DNA of 64,000 bases. Origin: an uncultured Lachnospiraceae bacterium. GTDB taxonomy: Bacteria; Bacillota; Clostridia; Lachnospirales; Lachnospiraceae. The notes under the pieces were generated by a model. That model made no database searches. It worked only from the letters and a program-made list of their open reading frames with translations, and had not been told where the DNA came from. How positions within the stretch are numbered: the first letter of the stretch is position 1; each line of letters begins with the position of its first letter. Shown here piece by piece: positions 24,723 through 32,785 of the stretch. Both the position numbers and the translations under genes were made by a program. The DNA lies in the NCBI GenBank assembly GCA_947168905.1, contig CAMVNR010000001.1, forward strand, positions 1 through 64,000, given 5' to 3'.

Positions 24723-24773
24723 AAAAAAGCGGACCGCCTGCTGATTATGAAATCGCAGGCGGTCCATTTTTTG
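24723..24773. terminator. Strong bidirectional terminator
   Basis: GGACCGCCTGC (24731-24741) pairs perfectly with GCAGGCGGTCC (24755-24765), with an A run before and a T run after. It separates the plus-strand operon from the minus-strand importer 1 operon that converges on it. Confidence 0.88.
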
Positions 24774-24812
24774 GACTATAGATCACTTCCCTTTTCCAAA
24801 GTCTGTGCTTTC

Positions 24813-26315
24813 TTATCCGATCTTCTGAAGCTTCGACACTTCCTTGTGGCTTAAGGAGAAGACATGGTTGCTGTAGCCTTCCACCGTCAGGCACTCGCCG
24901 TCGAAAATCAGGTCGAAGATCTGCTCGTTGCAGGTCTCGACCATACGAAGCGTCAGCCGAAGAAGCTTGTCTTCCACCCACTCAGCAGACGCGAGCGCGA
25001 TCGAAGCGATACCGTCGACGGTATTTTCCTTTCTCGAGCCGTCCATCGCGGCAAAAAGCTTCTTTTCCGTGCCCTGTGCATCCACGGTTGTCAGTTCCAC
25101 GCCGTGCGAATCGAAGCAGATCCCCAGCTTCACAGCGCCGTCCGTGCGGGCATTTCTCACGAAGAAATTCGCCATCTTGAATGCAAGGTAGCCTTCCTTC
25201 ACCTCGTAGCAGCCGGAAACGGCTTCCTGGCAGGGTGAAACCGGCGAACGCTTCGGCTTCGGAAGCGCCAGCATTTCCATACGGCGGGCGAGGTGCGCGG
25301 AGGCTTCCGGATTCTCGGGAAGCGCGCCTGCATCGGCTGCCGGAAGGCTGTAATACCACTCCCAGATCGTGTCGAGCGCCTTCTGAGGCATCACGCCGCC
25401 CGTAGAGCCGGAAGCATTCTCGGTAATCGCAAGGATCATATTGTACTTCGGGAATACGATCGTGAACTGGCCCATCGCGCCGTCAGCACGGTAGACGCCC
25501 TCCGGACGGCACATCCAGATCTGGAAGCCGTAGCCGACGAAGTTGTCCTCTGCCGGGGGATTGACCGCACGCTCGGTGGCCGATTCATTCTGAAGACTTG
25601 TCGCAAGCTTCACATATTCTTCGCTTAGGATACGCTCGCCTTCCCAGACGCCGCCGTCAGCGTACAGCTTCATCAGACGAAGATTGTCCTCCGTCGTCGC
25701 GTACATGCCGCCGCCGCCCATTTCCATGCCGTCTTCCATGCAGATGCACTTCAGATTCTTCGCATCGATGCCGATCTTGTCGAAAAGCCGCGGGGTCAGG
25801 TAATCAATCAGGCCGAGCCCGGTCTTCTCGCGGACCATTGCGCCAAGAAGCGTAGAGCCGGTGGAATTGTACATGAACGCGGTGCCCGGCTTATGAACCA
25901 CCGGCGTTGCCAGAAACTGGTCGATCCAGTCCGCGCCGCCCATCGGCATCTTCTCCATGCCGCAGCCCATGCACAGGACATCGCGGACCGTCAGAAGCTT
26001 CAGGTTCTCCGAGGGATCCTTCGGTGCGCGGTCCGGGAAAATGTCGATCACGCGCTCGTCCAGCCTCAGAATGCCTTCGGTTACCGCGATACCGACGGCC
26101 GTCGCCGCATAGGTCTTGGTATGGGACTGCAGGCCGTGAATGAGGCCCGGCGCATACGGTGCCCACCAGCCTTCTGCGAAGACCTTCGAGTCACGCATAA
26201 TCATCAGTCCGTGCGGCTCAGTCCAGCCTTCCTCAAACCGGTCCAGAAGCTTTTCAATGGATTCCGACGGAATGCCGACGGATTCCGGTGTACAACGTTC
26301 AAAATCTTTTCGCAT
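24813..26315 (-). CDS. Class-C beta-lactamase-like serine hydrolase with C-terminal domain
   Basis: A 500-residue penicillin-binding-protein-like hydrolase without a signal peptide. The SxxK motif is Ser64-His-Thr-Lys67, the Tyr motif is Y149-N-S, and a C-terminal domain of about 150 residues follows the catalytic fold (from about 350). Cytosolic members of this family are often esterases such as EstB. WWAPYAPG before the SxxK motif, DNLRLMKLYADGG and YGFQIWMC are shared with the enzyme at 42603-44105, so the two are paralogues at two loci. It is the last gene of the importer 1 operon, 21 bases after the ATPase gene, which ties it to handling of the imported compound. Confidence 0.85.
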   Translation of the reverse strand: MRKDFERCTPESVGIPSESIEKLLDRFEEGWTEPHGLMIMRDSKVFAEGWWAPYAPGLIHGLQSHTKTYAATAVGIAVTEGILRLDERVIDIFPDRAPKDPSENLKLLTVRDVLCMGCGMEKMPMGGADWIDQFLATPVVHKPGTAFMYNSTGSTLLGAMVREKTGLGLIDYLTPRLFDKIGIDAKNLKCICMEDGMEMGGGGMYATTEDNLRLMKLYADGGVWEGERILSEEYVKLATSLQNESATERAVNPPAEDNFVGYGFQIWMCRPEGVYRADGAMGQFTIVFPKYNMILAITENASGSTGGVMPQKALDTIWEWYYSLPAADAGALPENPEASAHLARRMEMLALPKPKRSPVSPCQEAVSGCYEVKEGYLAFKMANFFVRNARTDGAVKLGICFDSHGVELTTVDAQGTEKKLFAAMDGSRKENTVDGIASIALASAEWVEDKLLRLTLRMVETCNEQIFDLIFDGECLTVEGYSNHVFSLSHKEVSKLQKIG

Positions 26316-26336
26316 AAATAAAAAGTCTCCTTTCTT

Positions 26337-27530
26337 CTACTGCAGTCTCATTTCGGTTTCTGTATCAAATAAAAATGCCTCTTCCGTTCTCGGCCGGATC
26401 CAGACCTCCTGTCCTTCATGAACCCCTGCCGCCGGATCCTCCGAACGGATCGCCGTGCGGATTTCGCAGCTTTCTCCTTCGACAGGCTCCAGGACAAAGT
26501 GAACTTCTGTCCCCGCGTCTTCCCGCCGAAGAACGGTGCAGAGAATCATTTCCCCCGAATCGGCTCCGGGCTCCCTGAACATTTCAAAATGCACCGGCCG
26601 GAGTCCAAGGATCACCGGGCCACATTTCTTTTCGATCTTCTTCCTGCAGGGGAACTCCTTTCCGAGAACTCTCAGGACGCAGCCGTCTTCGTCTCTCAGA
26701 AGAACCGCATCTCTGAATATATTCATTGCAGGCGCTCCGATCATCGTGCCTGAGGTGATGTTTTCGGGATGACTGTAGATGTCGCCCGGGCTTCCCTCCT
26801 GCACGATCATCCCGTCCTTCATCAATACAAGCTTTGTCGCAAGCGACATCGCCTCGTACATATCGTGAGTGACGTAGATAAAGGTGGTTCCGATTTCCTG
26901 GTGAATCTTCTTCATCAGCACCCTGAGCTTTCTCCTTAAAGGGGTGTCCAGGTTGGAAAAAGGTTCATCCATCAGGAAAATCTTCGGGCGGCGGATCAGC
27001 GCTCTCCCGATGGCCGTACGCTGCATTTCGCCTCCGGAAAGCGTCGCGGGCTTTTCGTCTTTCACGCCCGTAAGCTCCAAAAGCCGGAGCATCAGCTCCA
27101 CCTTCCGATCAAGCTCTTCGCGGGGGAGGTGCAGATTCCTTAAAGGGAACGCAATATTCTGCGCCACTGTGAAATGCGGGTAGAGAGAATATTCCTGGAA
27201 CACCATGGCGACATCCCGCTCCTCCGGAAGCACGCCCTCCATGTCCTCTCCGTCGATCAGAAGCTCTCCGTCCGTCACATCCGTCAGCCCCGCGATCATC
27301 CGAAGCACGGTGCTCTTTCCGCAGCCGGAAGGTCCGTACAGGACGACAAATTCCCCTTCCTCCACCGTCAGGCTGTACTGCTGCACGGCAATCACACCTT
27401 CATTCGACAGATACGGCATGCGGCGCTGCTCCTCAAGCACTTTTTCGGCCTTTTTCCGGTTGAAAAAGTACTTTTTCGGATTGATAAAGGGATATATTTT
27501 TACGATGTTTCTTAATTCAAGCTGCGGCAT
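26337..27530 (-). CDS. MsmX/UgpC-type ABC transporter ATPase
   Basis: A 397-residue sugar-importer ATPase. Walker A is GPSGCGKST, the Q-loop MVFQEYSLYPH, the signature LSGGEMQRTAIGRAL, Walker B IFLMDEP and the H-loop YVTHD; a C-terminal TOBE-like regulatory domain follows (about 270-397). An insertion of about 30 residues near the N-terminus (KKYFFNRKKAEKVLEEQRR, then MPYLSNEG) separates the first strand from Walker A, which is unusual. LplB/LplC-type importers normally borrow a shared MsmX-like ATPase; here one is encoded in the operon. No second ATPase is seen for importer 2, so it may serve both. It lies 5 bases after the YesL gene. Confidence 0.93.
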   Translation of the reverse strand: MPQLELRNIVKIYPFINPKKYFFNRKKAEKVLEEQRRMPYLSNEGVIAVQQYSLTVEEGEFVVLYGPSGCGKSTVLRMIAGLTDVTDGELLIDGEDMEGVLPEERDVAMVFQEYSLYPHFTVAQNIAFPLRNLHLPREELDRKVELMLRLLELTGVKDEKPATLSGGEMQRTAIGRALIRRPKIFLMDEPFSNLDTPLRRKLRVLMKKIHQEIGTTFIYVTHDMYEAMSLATKLVLMKDGMIVQEGSPGDIYSHPENITSGTMIGAPAMNIFRDAVLLRDEDGCVLRVLGKEFPCRKKIEKKCGPVILGLRPVHFEMFREPGADSGEMILCTVLRREDAGTEVHFVLEPVEGESCEIRTAIRSEDPAAGVHEGQEVWIRPRTEEAFLFDTETEMRLQ

Positions 27531-27535
27531 GATCG

Positions 27536-28237
27536 TTATTTCTTAAATAATTCATCCATTTCAAGCGCTGTAAGTTCGCGCTGTTCCTCTTCTTCCCGTC
27601 CCCGGGCCTTGGGCTCCGGTTCCGTATAGCCGTTATCCGAGAGGTATTTCCCGATCATCTTTTCCAGGCTGTTCCGGAAGAGATCCATATAGAGGCCTGG
27701 GAGAACCAAAAGCAGCACCGGATAATAGTCCACGAGGAAAACGATAAGCACCAGAACCGCCATCATGAGAAGGGTTCTGAGTATATTCCGGCTCGAGAAA
27801 TAGGCGGTCATCTGCAGGATCACACCGGTTGTGCCGTCAAACCGGGCAAAAACCACCGGCAGGTATACCGCCAGAGAGAGCCAGATGAATGCGAGCGGAA
27901 TGCCGATGAAGAAGTAAACCATCGCGAAGACATCCGTCCGGAAGTTCATATAGCCGAAATAAAGGTCAAAAAACAGGATTGCGCCGCTTCCTGCGGTAAT
28001 CAGGGATAAAAGTATGCCCTTTTTGAAATTCTCCTTAAAAGCGGCAAAAAAGGCCTTTGTGACGCCGTCTCCCGTCCCGTTCACCACCTTGGTGACCGTG
28101 TAATACATGGCGGAGGTGGAGGTCACAATCGTAAGAACAGGAATACAGCCGATCACCCAGTACAGGCTCACGACAATCAGGTTGGCGATTTTAATCAATA
28201 TCCTGATGATCGGGTTGTTGTACTTGAATGCTCCCAT
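27536..28237 (-). CDS. YesL-family (DUF624) membrane protein
   Basis: A 233-residue integral membrane protein with five or six helices. The start GAFKYNNPIIRILIKIANLI and the short GCIPVLTI loop after helix 1 are typical of DUF624/YesL proteins, which accompany LplB/LplC importers and YesM/YesN regulators in Firmicutes. Their biochemical role is not established. The C-terminus is charged (EEEEQRELTALEMDELFKK) and probably cytosolic. It is positioned between the permease and ATPase genes of importer 1. Confidence 0.88.
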   Translation of the reverse strand: MGAFKYNNPIIRILIKIANLIVVSLYWVIGCIPVLTIVTSTSAMYYTVTKVVNGTGDGVTKAFFAAFKENFKKGILLSLITAGSGAILFFDLYFGYMNFRTDVFAMVYFFIGIPLAFIWLSLAVYLPVVFARFDGTTGVILQMTAYFSSRNILRTLLMMAVLVLIVFLVDYYPVLLLVLPGLYMDLFRNSLEKMIGKYLSDNGYTEPEPKARGREEEEQRELTALEMDELFKK

Positions 28238-28296
28238 GAACTGTACTCCTGTTCAAGTGTTGTTTATCAAAAATAGTGATGCTGCGGGATATAAGC

Positions 28297-29214
28297 TTAT
28301 CCCTTGACGCCGCCGACAACCATGCCCTTGACCAGTTCCTTCTGAATGAAGGGGTAGACAAGGAGGATCGGCAGGATCGCGATCATCGCGATAGCCATTC
28401 TGGCGCCTTCTGTCGGCATCGACATCGTCGCAAGCTGTGCGGATTCCATACCGTAGCTTGAAGACTTCAGGTACTGAATATCGTTCATCAGCTTCATCAG
28501 ATATACCTGTACCGAATACAGCTTCGAATCCGAAATGTAGTACAGACCGTTGGTCCAGTTGTTCCAGTAGCCGAGCGCGGCGAAGAGGCCGATCGTCGTC
28601 ATAACGGGCTTTGAAAGCGGAACCATGATGCCGGTGTAAATCTTCATGTCGTTCGCGCCGTCGATTCTGGCCGCTTCAATAATCGCGTATGGAATATTGG
28701 CCGCATAGTAGTTTCTGACCATCAGGACGTTCATACCGCCCATTAAGAGTCCAGGAACGAGCATTGCCCAGATCGTATTCTTGATCATGAAGACGCGGGT
28801 CCAGACAATGTAGCTGGCCGTTAAACCGCCGTTAAAGAGCAGGGTGAAGAAAAGAATAAACGCGAAGATATTTCTCTGCTTGAAGTCCTGCCGCGACAAC
28901 GGATACGCGAAAAGCGATGTCAGTACCAGGTTGGCTGCCGTGCCCGCGACCGTCGTGAGAATCGTGATCATGTAGCAGCGGCCGATCGTGAGGCGCTTCG
29001 CCCAGAGGTACTGATACGCCGCGAAGGAAATCTCCTTCGGGAAGAACTGATAGCCGTTCTTCGCAAGGGTCGCTTCCGAGGAAATCGAGACCGCAAGCAT
29101 CAGGAAGAAGGGAATGATGCTGTAGATCGCCAGCAGGATCAGAAGCACCATCGCCGTATAGTGGAACCCCTTCTCGGGAATGTGTTTGGATTTTTTAACG
29201 TAAACTTTTTCCAT
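28297..29214 (-). CDS. LplC/YtcP-type sugar ABC permease (importer 1)
   Basis: A 305-residue inner-membrane permease with six helices. The EAA loop that contacts the ATPase is visible (IIEAARIDGANDMKIYTGIMVPLSKPVM), along with the usual N-terminal PFFLMLAVSISSE and the C-terminal VYPFIQKELVKGMVVGGVKG tail, which is characteristic of the YtcP group. It forms the channel with the LplB-like partner encoded 12 bases upstream. The family transports oligosaccharides or modified sugars. Confidence 0.93.
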   Translation of the reverse strand: MEKVYVKKSKHIPEKGFHYTAMVLLILLAIYSIIPFFLMLAVSISSEATLAKNGYQFFPKEISFAAYQYLWAKRLTIGRCYMITILTTVAGTAANLVLTSLFAYPLSRQDFKQRNIFAFILFFTLLFNGGLTASYIVWTRVFMIKNTIWAMLVPGLLMGGMNVLMVRNYYAANIPYAIIEAARIDGANDMKIYTGIMVPLSKPVMTTIGLFAALGYWNNWTNGLYYISDSKLYSVQVYLMKLMNDIQYLKSSSYGMESAQLATMSMPTEGARMAIAMIAILPILLVYPFIQKELVKGMVVGGVKG

Positions 29215-29226
29215 AAGACACCTCCC

Positions 29227-30189
29227 TTAGAACAAAGCCGACTGCGGGTCGATCTTGCGTACAACCAGATTCGAGACAAGCACCAGAATAAATCCGATCA
29301 CCGCCTGGAACACAGAAGCCGCCGACGACATTCCGACGTTGTTCATTTCAATCAGGGCTCTGTAGACGTAGGTATCGATCGTCTGGGTCGTCTTATACAG
29401 AAGACCGTTGTTCAGCGTAACCTGATAGAAAAGACCGAAATCGGAGTTGAAAATTCGTCCGATGGAGAGAAGCAGGAGTAGGATGATCATCGGGCGCAGC
29501 ATCGGAAGCGTGATATAGATAATCTGCTTCATCTTGCCGGCGCCGTCGATTCTCGCCGCCTCATACATGGACTTGTCGATACCGCCGATCGACGCCATAT
29601 AGATAATCGAGCTCTGGCCTGCATTCTGCCAGAAATGGACGATCGTCAGGATGTACGGCCAGTACTGTGCCTTCGTATAGAAGTTGATCTTGGTTCCTTT
29701 GATCTGGTTGAGAAAGCCGTAGTTCGTGCTTAAGAAAGCATACACGATGTAGGAAAGGATAACCGCCGAAATCATCGAGGGGAAACAGATGACCGGCTGG
29801 ATCACCTTCGCGATCTTCCGCTCGGAAATTTCCGCCATGAAAATTGCTATCGTTACGGCGATTACAAGTCCCATCGCAATCCAGACAACATTGTACAGAA
29901 GCGTGTTTCTGATCATCAGATAGGCGTCCTTCGTGGCAAAAAGGAACTCGAAATTCTTCAGACCGACCCAGGGGCTCTTGAATACGCCGACCGAGAAGTT
30001 TACGTTTTTGAACGCAATCAGAATGCCGAACATCGGCAGATAGTTGTTGCAGATCAGATAAATAAAGCCGGGCAGCATCATCAGGTACAGAGGCAGATAG
30101 ACACCGGCCTGAGCCTTAAAGCTTTTTTTGTTTTTCTTAGCCAGCAGTCCGTCGGACGGCGAGACCGCAGGTGTATTATTCTTTGCCAT
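29227..30189 (-). CDS. LplB-type sugar ABC permease (importer 1)
   Basis: A 320-residue permease with six helices and the EAA loop YEAARIDGAGKMKQIIYITLPML. LMMLPGFIYLICNNYLPMFGILIAFKN is the standard LplB start, and DTYVYRALIEMNNVGMSSAASVFQAVIGF the standard end. It is the partner of the LplC-like permease immediately downstream. A perfect hairpin (30230-30256) lies between it and the binding-protein gene. Confidence 0.93.
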   Translation of the reverse strand: MAKNNTPAVSPSDGLLAKKNKKSFKAQAGVYLPLYLMMLPGFIYLICNNYLPMFGILIAFKNVNFSVGVFKSPWVGLKNFEFLFATKDAYLMIRNTLLYNVVWIAMGLVIAVTIAIFMAEISERKIAKVIQPVICFPSMISAVILSYIVYAFLSTNYGFLNQIKGTKINFYTKAQYWPYILTIVHFWQNAGQSSIIYMASIGGIDKSMYEAARIDGAGKMKQIIYITLPMLRPMIILLLLLSIGRIFNSDFGLFYQVTLNNGLLYKTTQTIDTYVYRALIEMNNVGMSSAASVFQAVIGFILVLVSNLVVRKIDPQSALF

Positions 30190-30229
30190 GGCTTTTCCCT
30201 TTCACAAATGAGCTTGTTCTGAATAGGAC

Positions 30230-30256
30230 GGGATGCAGCTTTTTAGGCTGCATCCC
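30230..30256 (-). promoter_or_regulatory. Intercistronic hairpin between binding protein and permease genes
   Basis: GGGATGCAGC and GCTGCATCCC pair perfectly around a 7-base loop in the 92-base gap after the binding-protein stop. No T run follows. Such hairpins usually protect the abundant binding-protein message and reduce downstream expression. Confidence 0.7.
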
Positions 30257-30281
30257 GGAAATTCACTGACTGTACTGAGTC

Positions 30282-31904
30282 TTATTTGTTGTATTCAGCA
30301 AGCCATGCATCCAGCTGAGCCTGGTAGTCGGCAACAATGTCGTCAATGCCGGCGGTCTTCAGATCCGCAAGGAACTGAGGCAGATATTCTTCAGGATCAA
30401 CTTCGCCGTAAACCAGGACGTTGTTGTACTGGTTGACAACGTTCGCAACTGCAGCTACCTGTGTCTGAACGTTCTCGGTAGACGGAGTGAAGCCGAACTG
30501 TCTCGGATACCAGGACTTATCCATCAGGTCCTTCATGAACTGCTTGTCAGACTCGGAGGTGTTGGAATCCATGCCGTAAAGCAGGAACTGGTTGCCGAAT
30601 GCGCCGCAGGTGTAAAGAGCGGTGTAAGGAACCGTGCCCATGTCAAGGCCTTCGGGCCATTCGATGGAGGTGTGGTCTTCGTTCCAGACGTAGGAAACGC
30701 CTTCAAGGCCGTAGATCAGAGCGGAAGCAACAAACTCATCGGTCCAGATGATGTTCATCAGCTTCGCAGCTGCTGCCGGGTTCGGAGAGGTATAAGCGAT
30801 ACCGTATACCAGGCCGTTCGTAGCCATATCGGAGATGCCGATCTGTACGCAGCCGAAGTCGATCGGGTCGCCGTGCGCCTTGGAGTTGTCATCGAACATT
30901 GCGTCGCAGGTTTCGATCGAGTACGCATGGCCCATGATAACGCCCTTCGCAGAGCCGGACAGAACCAGGGTGTCGTGAGACTGGGTGTTGTTGGAGCCTT
31001 CCGGATCGCACCAGCCATTCTGAACCCACTTGTAAGCACGCTCAACGCCTCTCTTGTAAGCGTCGGTAGCATAGTAGTTAACAACTTCCGTGCTGTCGCC
31101 GACAGTCGCGGTGTAGGTGCCGATCTGAGAAGTATGGTCAACAAAGTTTTCAAGAGTAACCAGCTGGTTCGGGAAAACGATGAAGTGCTCATCCGGATAT
31201 TTTTCCTTCAGCGTGGTCAGCGCATCCTCAAGAGAGTCGAGGTCGGTAACCTTGGAAGGATCAATAACGCCGTCTACATAAGCGTGATCATAGAACCACT
31301 TCCAGGAAAGGGACAGTCCCTTGTAGCAGGGGATTGCGTAAATGCTGCCGTTCACGGCGCCGCACAGATCCCAGTCTTCGGGAAGAACGCCCATAGCGCC
31401 TGCAAGCTCGTTGTCCAGATACGGATCAAGGTTGGTCAGATATCCGTTGGCCTGCCAGGTGTTGAAGGGGAACGCAAGGATAATGTCATGAACGGCGCCT
31501 GCAGCGAGGTCCATAGACATATTCGTCTGATAGTCTGCAAGAGAAGCGAAGGTCAGATGCATCTTAACGTCGGTCACGCCAAGGTCATCCTTGATGTGCG
31601 CGTTGATCGCGTCTTCAACCTTCTGAATCTCTTCCTGTGCCGGGATCGGCTGCATCACGGGAAGGATCAGCTCGCAGTAGTAAGCATCATCTTCGCCCGC
31701 GGGAGCCGGGGTTTCGTCGTCAGCTGCGGGAGCAGCGGTCGTGTCATCCGCTGCCGGTGCTGCTGTGGTGTCTTCGCTCTTGTCGTCAGCCTTGGTCGTC
31801 TGAGCTTCCTCTGTGGTGCCTTCAGGCTGCGTCGTGTTCGTACACGCAGCCAGGGACAGAACCATCACAGCTGCGAGAAGAAAAGCGAGAACTTTCTTCA
31901 TCAT
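30282..31904 (-). CDS. Extracellular sugar-binding lipoprotein (importer 1)
   Basis: A 540-residue solute-binding protein of the LplA/extracellular-binding-protein-1 type. The signal peptide ends in the lipobox LSLAAC with lipidated Cys20. A linker of about 50 residues rich in Thr, Asp, Ala and Pro follows, with an internal repeat (DDTTAAPAA twice), then the two-lobed binding domain. Aromatic patches that could stack on sugars are common (YKGLSLSWKWFYDH, DKSWYPRQFGF). It delivers substrate to the two permeases encoded downstream. A 5' leader hairpin and a promoter precede it. Confidence 0.92.
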   Translation of the reverse strand: MMKKVLAFLLAAVMVLSLAACTNTTQPEGTTEEAQTTKADDKSEDTTAAPAADDTTAAPAADDETPAPAGEDDAYYCELILPVMQPIPAQEEIQKVEDAINAHIKDDLGVTDVKMHLTFASLADYQTNMSMDLAAGAVHDIILAFPFNTWQANGYLTNLDPYLDNELAGAMGVLPEDWDLCGAVNGSIYAIPCYKGLSLSWKWFYDHAYVDGVIDPSKVTDLDSLEDALTTLKEKYPDEHFIVFPNQLVTLENFVDHTSQIGTYTATVGDSTEVVNYYATDAYKRGVERAYKWVQNGWCDPEGSNNTQSHDTLVLSGSAKGVIMGHAYSIETCDAMFDDNSKAHGDPIDFGCVQIGISDMATNGLVYGIAYTSPNPAAAAKLMNIIWTDEFVASALIYGLEGVSYVWNEDHTSIEWPEGLDMGTVPYTALYTCGAFGNQFLLYGMDSNTSESDKQFMKDLMDKSWYPRQFGFTPSTENVQTQVAAVANVVNQYNNVLVYGEVDPEEYLPQFLADLKTAGIDDIVADYQAQLDAWLAEYNK

Positions 31905-31927
31905 AAAAGATTCCTCCTTTTAGTGTC

Positions 31928-31948
31928 GGGAGGCACACTAAGCCTCCC
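31928..31948 (-). promoter_or_regulatory. Leader hairpin just before the binding-protein ribosome site
   Basis: GGGAGGC and GCCTCCC pair around a 7-base loop, between the predicted promoter and the AAAGGAGG site of the importer 1 binding protein. It may stabilise the 5' end of the message. Confidence 0.55.
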
Positions 31949-31961
31949 CTTTGATACAAGG

Positions 31962-31967
31962 ATTATG
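31962..31967 (-). promoter_or_regulatory. Probable -10 of the importer 1 operon
   Basis: CATAAT preceded by TGG on the minus strand forms an extended -10; the -35 region (TGCTTA at 17 bases) is weak, as expected if the YesN-like regulator activates it. Confidence 0.4.
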
Positions 31968-32013
31968 CCAGAAACTCCCTGAATAAGCATTTTCTTTCGT
32001 GCATGCCCTTTCC

Positions 32014-32065
32014 AAAAAAACAGCCTGAGGTATCCTTCTTTTACAAAAAAACACCCCAGACTGTT
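32014..32065 (-). terminator. Terminator of the YesM/YesN operon
   Basis: On the minus strand AACAGTCTGGGGT pairs with ACCTCAGGCTGTT (two G-U wobbles) around a 21-base loop and is followed by seven T. It isolates the regulator transcript from importer 1. Confidence 0.75.
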
Positions 32066-32095
32066 GAAATTGTATCTAATTTGAACAGAACGCCT

Positions 32096-32785
32096 TCACT
32101 CCAGATCCCCCCGGATCATTTCAGAAAGGAGGAGCACAGCACAGTCCTTATTCTGCGCGTTTCTGAGAATTCCGGCATAGGCCTCGGTTCCTTCGGGAAG
32201 ATATCCTGCCCTGTCCGCGCCGGAACCCGCCACGATGCGGTACCCGGAGGCAATCCGCTCGCCCTTTTCATTCACGGTATAGACGAGCTTTTCTCCGAGC
32301 TTTTCCGTAAGCTCAGCAGGCAGAATCTCCGAAAGGTCGCAGAACGCGTCCTTTACGGCATAACGTTCAAAATTCTCAGGGTCTGCGATAAACAGGTCAA
32401 GGTCTCCGATTCCAAACAGTGCCGAGAGGACCTGCATCGTCTGGGCGTCCGCCGCCTCATTCCCTTCGATGCCAAGAGACAGGGAGGTATTCAGGTCCGC
32501 ATGCACTTTTTCGGTGTCGTAGCCTGCCCTTAAGAGGCATTCGTCAAAGTAGCTTCCCTCTTCGACGGAAACGGCATTGACCCAGACAATGTAAGCCGCG
32601 ACGTTTTTCTTCGGAACCCGGATCAGAAGCGCCAGAACCGTAAAGATCAGAATAAAGCCGGCGGCTATGATCGGGATCTTGTAATAGTCCCAGACAAACT
32701 GAAGCCGTTTTTTCCCCCGGAGGCGTGAAAAGGTCTCCCGGTCTTTCTTCAGCTGGTCGGTAATAAACCTGATATGCCTGTTCAT
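32096..32785 (-). CDS. Membrane-anchored protein with a binding-protein-like outer domain, regulator operon
   Basis: A 229-residue protein with a basic cytosolic N-terminus (about 1-37), one membrane helix (about 40-60, KIPIIAAGFILIFTVLALLI) and an outer domain of about 165 residues. Part of that domain (DLFIADPENFERYAVKDAFCDLSEIL) reads like a lobe of an extracellular solute-binding protein. I do not recognise a named family. Its ATG overlaps the stop of the YesN-like gene (ATGA), with GGAG 9 bases upstream, so it is coupled to the two-component system and may assist sensing. This role is inference. Confidence 0.75.
   Translation of the reverse strand: MNRHIRFITDQLKKDRETFSRLRGKKRLQFVWDYYKIPIIAAGFILIFTVLALLIRVPKKNVAAYIVWVNAVSVEEGSYFDECLLRAGYDTEKVHADLNTSLSLGIEGNEAADAQTMQVLSALFGIGDLDLFIADPENFERYAVKDAFCDLSEILPAELTEKLGEKLVYTVNEKGERIASGYRIVAGSGADRAGYLPEGTEAYAGILRNAQNKDCAVLLLSEMIRGDLE

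Noticed and set aside
23595-24767. 390-codon minus-strand frame opposite the unusual hydrolase
   Set aside because: It runs through the bidirectional terminator, lacks a ribosome site, and the plus-strand gene has one.
31740-31800. DDTTAAPAA repeats as a genetic slippage or phase-variation tract
   Set aside because: Only two imperfect copies; an ordinary low-complexity lipoprotein linker.
30672-31982. 436-codon plus-strand frame opposite the importer 1 binding protein
   Set aside because: The minus strand encodes an unmistakable lipoprotein with signal peptide; the plus frame has no domain.
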